From CAZDEK01 sp964504625 (GTDB lineage Bacteria; Patescibacteriota; Saccharimonadia; CAILAD01; GCA-016700035): 9,621 nucleotides of DNA. The position numbers and the translations under genes were made by a program. The notes under the pieces are model-generated. The model saw nothing but the letters and a program-made list of their open reading frames with translations, was not told where the DNA came from and did no database searches. The stretch covers positions 1-9,621 of the forward strand of contig CAZDEK010000029.1 in assembly GCA_964504625.1 (NCBI GenBank), read 5' to 3'. The stretch's first letter is position 1, and every line of letters begins with the position of its first letter. Shown here piece by piece: positions 6,490 to 9,621 of this stretch.

Positions 6490-6540
6490 AATTGAAATGA
6501 GCAAAACCTGATGTGCGTGCGTGACAAGATCTTGAAGCTC

Positions 6541-6606
6541 ATCATCCCAATCACACATACGCTCTTATGGTGTAATAAATGACCAGCGCGGGATTGGAGC
6601 GATGAT
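6541..6606 (-). other. Long stem 3' of the hammerhead ribozyme
   Basis: In minus-strand order ATCATC (6606-6601) and CCAATC (6597-6592) pair with the contiguous GATTGGGATGAT (6552-6541), giving 12 bp with a three-base bulge. Inside it, CGCGCT and AGAGCG pair with one mismatch, and TGGT pairs with ACCA. It begins about 20 bases after the ribozyme core, so it would lie on the 3' cleavage product. Confidence 0.5.
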
Positions 6607-6626
6607 TCGCAAGAGATAGTCTGTTA

Positions 6627-6681
6627 AGGCGGTTTCGTCCTTTCGGACTCATCAGCGAGGATACACATCCTCGGACCACCC
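6627..6681 (-). ncRNA. Hammerhead ribozyme, type III
   Basis: This is a self-cleaving RNA with all conserved core elements, read on the minus strand. Stem III 5' strand is GGGUGGU (6681-6675). The cleavage triplet GUC ends at 6674, so the predicted cut is between 6674 and 6673. Stem I is a closed 7-bp hairpin CGAGGAU/AUCCUCG with loop GUGU (6673-6656). The core CUGAUGA follows at 6655-6649. Stem II is GUCC-GAAA-GGAC (6648-6637). Core GAA (6636-6634) then leads into the stem III 3' strand ACCGCCU (6633-6627), giving 7 bp with two G-U pairs. Because stems I and II are closed and stem III is open, it is type III. It lies between the 66-aa gene and the lipoprotein gene, within a longer structured stretch. 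An alternative 10-bp hairpin upstream (6680-6705) shares two bases with stem III. Confidence 0.93.
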
Positions 6682-6705
6682 GACCGGGGCGGTCACCCCA
6701 GTCGG
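6680..6705 (-). other. 10-bp hairpin immediately upstream of the hammerhead
   Basis: CCGACTGGGG (6705-6696) pairs fully with CCCCGGTCGG (6689-6680), including one U-G pair, around a six-base loop. It takes two bases of hammerhead stem III, so the two folds may stack or compete. A small C(UUCG)G hairpin lies just upstream at 6715-6726, and a GAGCC/GGCTC hairpin at 6732-6749. Confidence 0.6.
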
Positions 6706-6846
6706 TTAAGAGCTGTGCCGAAGCACTTGAGAGCCCGCTCAAAGGCTCGATAGTTACGTCTTGTCTGACGGGTCGTTGCATGGGAGCTTCTTTTTCTCGC
6801 TCCAATGCTTCTGTTGCCAGGCACCACCATAGTGCCCCGAGCACCG

Positions 6847-7047
6847 CTAGTCGCGGTCCCACAGTTCCCAATCGTTGGGGTGTGCCTGGTCGAGCTCATC
6901 GCAGAGCTCCAGGTACGTGCGATCTGATACGATCAGCACGTCACTGGTCGAGACGATCTCGACGAGCCAGTCACTCCGCTCCAGCTGCGCAATCCGACCA
7001 GCGGCCGGAGGACGCACTGGGCAACGACGGGTGAAGTTGCCTGCCAT
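6847..7047 (-). CDS. Unknown protein, 66 aa
   Basis: The ATG at 7047 is preceded by GGGGGTGAT, a good Shine-Dalgarno, three bases upstream, and the frame ends in TAG. The product has a basic, Pro-rich N-terminus (MAGNFTRRCPVRPPAAGR), then a mixed segment LVEIVSTSDVLIVSDRTYLE, and an acidic, Trp-containing end (HPNDWELWDRD). There is no membrane helix or signal peptide. No family is recognised. It follows the 90-aa gene by 42 bases and is probably cotranscribed with it from the promoter at 7463-7491. Codons are largely G/C-ending. The structured RNA with the hammerhead begins after its stop, so cleavage would separate this mRNA from the lipoprotein mRNA if both lie on one transcript. Confidence 0.65.
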   Translation of the reverse strand: MAGNFTRRCPVRPPAAGRIAQLERSDWLVEIVSTSDVLIVSDRTYLELCDELDQAHPNDWELWDRD

Positions 7048-7089
7048 ACTATCACCCCCTTTCAGGGCATCGTTGGGACTAGCTCCTGA

Positions 7090-7362
7090 CTAGAGGTAGC
7101 CGCTCGGGACGTACTCGTCCGTCTGCTGCTCCTCGGCGCACATGTGGCCGGTCGTGTGACCGACCGTGACGCCGCACTGGAAGCCGAACTGGAAGATCTC
7201 GCCGGCGATCTCCGCCGGGCTGAGGTTGTCTTCCACGAGCATGTGGTAGATGTGGATGGCGAGCGACTCCGCCTCCTCGAACGAGTCGAGGACGAAGCGC
7301 TGCTGGTCGGTGAGCTCTTCTTCGGAGAGCTCGGTGGGCATGGTGGTGGTGTCGGTATCCAT
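7090..7362 (-). CDS. Unknown acidic protein, 90 aa
   Basis: From the ATG at 7362 the product starts MDTDTTTMPTELSEEEL, then a probably helical stretch SFEEAESLAIHIYHMLVEDN and SPAEIAGEIFQFGFQCGV, then VGHTTGHMC, and an acidic end with SGYL before TAG. It is soluble and acidic and contains His/Cys residues (HTTGHMC) that could bind metal, but no family is recognised. Codons end almost entirely in G or C, the strongest bias in the window and close to actinobacterial style, which suggests transfer. There is no Shine-Dalgarno. The ATG lies inside one arm of an 11-bp inverted repeat (7353-7404), and an in-frame TTG sits two codons upstream. The promoter at 7463-7491 probably drives it and the 66-aa gene. 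Confidence 0.7.
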   Translation of the reverse strand: MDTDTTTMPTELSEEELTDQQRFVLDSFEEAESLAIHIYHMLVEDNLSPAEIAGEIFQFGFQCGVTVGHTTGHMCAEEQQTDEYVPSGYL

Positions 7363-7404
7363 ACTCAAAGCAGCAAATCATTACCACTTCGAATATGGAT
7401 ACCG
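7353..7404. repeat. 11-bp inverted repeat covering the 90-aa gene start codon
   Basis: CGGTATCCATA (7353-7363) and TATGGATACCG (7394-7404) are perfect inverted copies separated by 30 bases. On the minus-strand mRNA they would form a hairpin whose 3' arm contains the ATG at 7362-7360. Wobble pairs extend the stem slightly. Confidence 0.7.
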
Positions 7405-7445
7405 GCGTAAATTAAGGTACTTTTTTGTCATTAATTACTGACGTA

Positions 7446-7519
7446 ATTTCACAACGTTGACCATACTAGCATACTTTTAAATTTTTGTCAATACTCTTTG
7501 TCATTTATTGTTGTGAAAT
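7446..7519. promoter_or_regulatory. 10-bp inverted repeat flanking the promoter
   Basis: ATTTCACAAC (7446-7455) and GTTGTGAAAT (7510-7519) are perfect inverted copies that bracket the promoter at 7463-7491. The 54-base spacing suggests paired operator half-sites with looping, or two separate sites. The binding protein is unknown. Confidence 0.45.
7463..7491 (-). promoter_or_regulatory. Promoter of the 90-aa / 66-aa gene unit
   Basis: On the minus strand, TTGACA (7491-7486) and TAGTAT (7468-7463) are separated by 17 bases, inside an A/T-rich region. The distance to the 90-aa gene start is about 100 bases. Confidence 0.75.
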
Positions 7520-7574
7520 AGATTCTATATCTGTTACAACCTAATTTTTTCTGTCATCTAGATATGGGGTCAAC

Positions 7575-7597
7575 AAAAAAACCACGTAAAAACGTGG
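7575..7597 (-). terminator. Intrinsic terminator of the ncRNA
   Basis: On the minus strand CCACGT (7597-7592), loop TTTT, ACGTGG (7587-7582), then seven T residues (7581-7575). It has no T-tract on the plus strand, which fixes the direction of the ncRNA. Confidence 0.92.
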
Positions 7598-7977
7598 CGT
7601 ATACGGGTTCAACATAGAGTGTTTGCGGTCCGGGCCGCATGGGGAGAGGGCCCGGACCGCACGGTGTGGATATGGGGTGATGGAAGAAGATGAGAACAGC
7701 TATCTCCACACTGATGCGCTATTCTCTTTCAGGCTATGGACCTGAATGCTGTGATCACGTCAGGACAGTCGTCCTAGTCGAGATCACTGATGGCCAGTTT
7801 GCGGCCACAGATGACTTGCCGTAGCCGGCAAGAGATGGTTGGGCTCACGTGAACTCGCCCATCACAATTCCCCTTTCGGGTCATGTTGCGCCCCCTGAAG
7901 AGCAGGGTAGGAGAACCTTCCCCTAACCTAGGCATTTGTGAAACTCGAAGAAACTATTGCTCACATTTGCCAGCAAC
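7575..7977 (-). ncRNA. Candidate structured ncRNA, about 400 nt, class not recognised
   Basis: A stand-alone transcription unit. A consensus promoter (7984-8012) predicts a start near 7977, and a perfect intrinsic terminator ends at 7575. In order the RNA can form: GGCA-aa-TGTGA with TCACA-aa-TGCC (7971-7931); a GAAA-capped ACCC/GGGG hairpin near 7880; TGGGC/GCCCA near 7858-7840; CTTGCCG/CGGCAAG (7832-7815); TGGCC/GGCCA near 7807-7791; GTGATC/GATCAC enclosing AGGAC/GTCCT (7787-7751); TTCAGG/CCTGAA (7746-7728); GTGTGGA/TCCACAC (7711-7664); and a 13-bp stem (7661-7624). The conserved RNase P, tmRNA and SRP motifs I looked for are absent. A 53-codon ORF (7935-7774) lies across several helices and has no proper Shine-Dalgarno, so I favour RNA over protein. 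It sits directly after trmB. Function unknown. Confidence 0.7.
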
Positions 7978-7983
7978 GATGAA

Positions 7984-8012
7984 ATTATACATAAGCGTGA
8001 CTAATTTGTCAA
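7984..8012 (-). promoter_or_regulatory. Perfect consensus promoter of the ncRNA
   Basis: On the minus strand, TTGACA (8012-8007) and TATAAT (7989-7984) are separated by exactly 17 bases, matching the sigma-70 consensus at every position. It lies 16 bases after the trmB stop and implies strong, possibly constitutive, transcription. Confidence 0.93.
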
Positions 8013-8027
8013 CTTATGCAAACAGTA

Positions 8028-8789
8028 CTATCGCTTCTTTTGCTTTTCCCAGGCAAGCTCAAACAGCTGCCGTAAGACTGACACCAGCTCGTGACCCTCA
8101 ATAACAATGCCTACTGGCTGATCTCCAGAATAGGTCACAATACTGGCTCGGTCTTCATAGAGATTCAAGTCTGCTTTCACATCATCATGCAATCGGATTG
8201 TTTCGCGCAAAGACTCTGGATCGCTTGCGAGCTCTCGAGCGCCAGAATAGAAGCCCTTGCCGACAATCTTTTTCTTCTTGCGCTTGAGGGCATTCGACTC
8301 AGTATAGCCCGGGGACATTTTATCTAGCTCATCTAAGTTCGTCATTCCGTAGACGACTTCATTGTGTTTTGCTTTACGCTTAAGATATGCGCTCAATGCA
8401 AGAATAGCCTCTGGGCCTTTAAAGAAACGTACAACAGGTGCATCATCAGCTATCTCGGCACGACTGATCTCTTTGAGCTCTTTCAGGGAATTTTTTAGCT
8501 CGCTCTTGCGCTCCTCAATAACTTTCTCCATGGAGTTCAGGTAGCGCTCGATGGCCTCGGGTGGTTCGGCTACATAAACCGTCTTTTTCCCCTCAGTCGA
8601 CTCTGAAACAAGCCCCATGTCGGCGAGTTCGGCCAGAATCACATAGGTGGTGGCGCGATTCACTTCCGCTTGCTCGGCAATACGCTGCACAGCCGCAGGC
8701 CCCAGAAAGAGGGCGGCCACATAGACCTTTGCCTGCTTCTCAGTGAGGCCAACAGCTTCGAGTTTTTTGGCGAGATTTGCGATTTGCAT
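8028..8789 (-). CDS. TrmB-family transcriptional regulator
   Basis: A DNA-binding regulator of 253 aa from the ATG at 8789. That start has AAGGAA nine bases upstream and sits downstream of a good promoter. The open frame continues 10 codons further, but those codons overlap the promoter's -10 box region. Residues about 4-75 form a TrmB-type winged helix (LAKKLEAVGLTEKQAKVYVA, then VNRATTYVILAELADMGLV as the recognition part). A coiled coil follows at about 84-112 (MEKVIEERKSELKNSLKELK). A C-terminal domain starts at about 118 (PVVRFFKGPEAILALSAYL) and resembles the C-terminal effector region of CPR and archaeal TrmB proteins. In characterised archaeal TrmB proteins the ligand is a sugar; here it is unknown. 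It ends with TAG, directly before the ncRNA promoter. A dyad at 8832-8860 overlapping its -35 box could be an autoregulatory site. Confidence 0.88.
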   Translation of the reverse strand: MQIANLAKKLEAVGLTEKQAKVYVAALFLGPAAVQRIAEQAEVNRATTYVILAELADMGLVSESTEGKKTVYVAEPPEAIERYLNSMEKVIEERKSELKNSLKELKEISRAEIADDAPVVRFFKGPEAILALSAYLKRKAKHNEVVYGMTNLDELDKMSPGYTESNALKRKKKKIVGKGFYSGARELASDPESLRETIRLHDDVKADLNLYEDRASIVTYSGDQPVGIVIEGHELVSVLRQLFELAWEKQKKR

Positions 8790-8810
8790 AACAACGTTTC
8801 CTTTGTCCGG

Positions 8811-8839
8811 ATTGTACAAGAGTTGTCAGGTTTTGTCAA
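8811..8839 (-). promoter_or_regulatory. Promoter of the trmB-family gene
   Basis: On the minus strand, TTGACA (8839-8834) and TACAAT (8816-8811) are separated by 17 bases. The start codon follows about 22 bases after the -10 box, giving a very short leader. Confidence 0.85.
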
Positions 8840-8860
8840 CAGTCTTTAACTGACGACAAA
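8832..8860. promoter_or_regulatory. Dyad overlapping the trmB -35 box and leuS stop
   Basis: TTTGTC-aa-CAGT (8832-8843) and ACTG-ac-GACAAA (8849-8860) are symmetric arms around CTTTA. The dyad covers the -35 box of the trmB promoter and the leuS stop codon. It could be an operator for TrmB itself or a 3'-end hairpin of leuS mRNA; it lacks a long U-tract. Confidence 0.45.
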
Positions 8861-9621
8861 GTTTACGAGTCGATCTGGCACCACAATAACTTTGATAATC
8901 TGCGCCCCTTTTGTCCAGGCGTGTTGCTTATTCTGAGCACGAGCCTCTTCCTCAAGCGCGCCAGGCAATCGGCCAGCCTCAAAGATGAATTCGCCGCGAA
9001 GCTTACCATTCACCTGCACCGCAATCGTGACGGTAGTATCCCGTACCTTATCGGTATCATATTTCGGCCATGACTCGCGATGTACACTTTCCTCTTCGCC
9101 TAAATCGTGCCACAACTCTTCAGCCATAAAGGGTGCGAACGGTGCCAGCAGCCTCGTGAAGGTCTGCACTGCTTCTCGCCATGTCGGCTCGCCCACCGAG
9201 GAGGCTTCAGCAACCTTGCTCAAAAGACTGATAAATTCCATCATAGCAGCAATCGCGGTGTTAAATCTGATCGCCTCAAGGTCTTCTGTCAGCTTCTTTG
9301 TAAGCTTGTGGAGTGCCGTCTCAAGCTCAGCCTCAGCTGCCCCATCGATGTCTCCAGCCTGATAATCTACCGTGATCGTTGCATAAGCGCGCTGCAGAAA
9401 ACGATACGTACCTTCAAAGCGACCCGGATCCCATGGACCACCATCTTCCCATGGCCCCATAAACATCAGATACAGTCGCACGGCATCGGCGCCGTATTTG
9501 TTTACGTAATCAAGCGGGTCAACAACATTCCCTTTCGACTTACTCATCTTATGTCCATCAGGTCAGAGGATCATACCCTGATTGATCAGCTTCGTGAATG
9601 GTTCTGTAAAGCTCCCATGCT
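8846..9621 (-). CDS. leuS: Leucyl-tRNA synthetase, C-terminal part, with one in-frame TGA
   Basis: LeuRS charges tRNA-Leu with leucine. The visible part begins HGSFTEPFTKLINQGMIL, then an in-frame TGA at 9563-9565, then PDGHKMSKSKGNVVDPLDYV, the class I KMSKS loop. Next come the helical anticodon-binding domain (GPWEDGGPWDPGRFEGTYRFL to ELWHDLGEEESVH) and the C-terminal domain (TIAVQVNGKLRGEF to VVPDRLVNFVV), ending in TAA. Homology continues without a shift across the TGA, which falls where the B. subtilis enzyme has Gly (NQGMILGE). The options are a sequence error, a nonsense mutation, or UGA read as glycine as in Absconditabacteria and Gracilibacteria. Standard translation would split the gene and leave an ORF starting at the ATG inside KMSKS (9547). 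The upstream part is outside the window. Identity is certain; the status of the TGA is not. Confidence 0.93.

Noticed and set aside
5667..6500. 277-codon plus-strand open frame
   Set aside because: It lies antisense to the lipoprotein and Cys-rich genes, has an Arg/Gly/His/Asp-rich composition typical of the shadow of G/C-ending genes, no Shine-Dalgarno, no domain, and its end runs through the hairpin cluster.
6551..6871. 106-codon minus-strand open frame
   Set aside because: It reads straight through the hammerhead core and neighbouring hairpins and overlaps the end of the 66-aa gene. The RNA structure explains this sequence better.
7079..7387. 102-codon minus-strand frame overlapping the 90-aa gene
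   Set aside because: His/Arg/Ala-rich translation typical of the wrong frame of a G/C-ending gene; the overlapping 90-aa frame has the coherent codon pattern.
7700..7800. CTGATG strings that resemble a second hammerhead core
   Set aside because: They continue CTGATGC and CTGATGG, not CTGATGA, and no GAAA or matching stems follow. Only the copy at 6649-6655 is complete.
7774..7935. 53-codon ORF inside the ncRNA, with an internal ATG preceded by AGGGGG
   Set aside because: The first ATG has no Shine-Dalgarno and is inside a helix, and the frame crosses several stable hairpins. It is kept only as an alternative for the ncRNA, since a short peptide cannot be excluded.
7575..7977. RNase P RNA, tmRNA, SRP RNA or 6S RNA as identity of the ncRNA
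   Set aside because: I did not find the RNase P GGAAAGUCC-type core, the tmRNA tRNA-like ends and TTCGA loop, or the SRP GGAAGCAGC-type loop; the length also does not fit SRP or 6S.
1..9621. Genome-wide genetic code 25 (UGA = Gly) as a settled call
   Set aside because: Only one in-frame TGA is seen in conserved genes among more than a hundred glycine codons, and the ATGA overlap of NUDIX and rnc looks like a normal stop. It is reported as a question only.
1..9621. CRISPR arrays, insertion sequences, transposases, tRNA genes
   Set aside because: I saw no regularly spaced direct repeats, no transposase-like ORF, no terminal repeats with target duplication, and no cloverleaf with CCA-adjacent T-loop on either strand.

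Overview
The window looks like a piece of a Patescibacteria (CPR) chromosome, possibly Saccharibacteria. This rests on gene content and protein style (rpmF, nusB, NUDIX, rnc, smc as one operon; TrmB-type regulator; leuS), not on a phylogenetic test. Nearly every gene lies on the minus strand, so transcription runs from high to low coordinates.

Region 1 (1-4620) is a housekeeping operon read leftward from a good sigma-70-type promoter at 4592-4620: rpmF (L32, 56 aa), nusB, a NUDIX hydrolase, rnc (RNase III), a 243-aa unknown protein with a possible ADP-ribosyltransferase-like core, and the N-terminal 563 codons of smc, which runs off the left edge. Genes are tightly packed. NUDIX and rnc overlap by ATGA, and the nusB tail overlaps an open NUDIX-frame extension.

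Region 2 (4630-5130) holds one plus-strand small membrane protein with its own terminator, followed by a terminator facing the other way.

Region 3 (5160-7560) is an accessory block of small minus-strand genes of unknown function: a two-helix membrane protein, a Cys-rich protein, a lipoprotein, and 66-aa and 90-aa proteins. Several strongly prefer G/C-ending codons, unlike the housekeeping genes. Structured RNA dominates the gaps. The clearest case is a textbook type III hammerhead ribozyme at 6627-6681 (minus strand), embedded in a longer run of stable helices that ends in an attenuator-like hairpin at the lipoprotein start. The 103-aa membrane protein has a leader with mutually exclusive helices and a possible Shine-Dalgarno-sequestering stem.

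Region 4 (7575-8012) is a candidate stand-alone structured ncRNA of about 400 nt on the minus strand. It has a perfect TTGACA-17-TATAAT promoter, at least seven local hairpins and a perfect intrinsic terminator. I cannot match it to RNase P RNA, tmRNA, SRP RNA or 6S RNA.

Region 5 (8028-9621) carries a TrmB-family regulator with its own promoter and a possible self-operator, and the C-terminal part of leucyl-tRNA synthetase. leuS contains one in-frame TGA exactly where relatives have glycine, just before KMSKS. Together with the scarcity of TGA stops in the window, this raises the question of UGA recoding to glycine, though most evidence here still fits the standard code or a sequence error.
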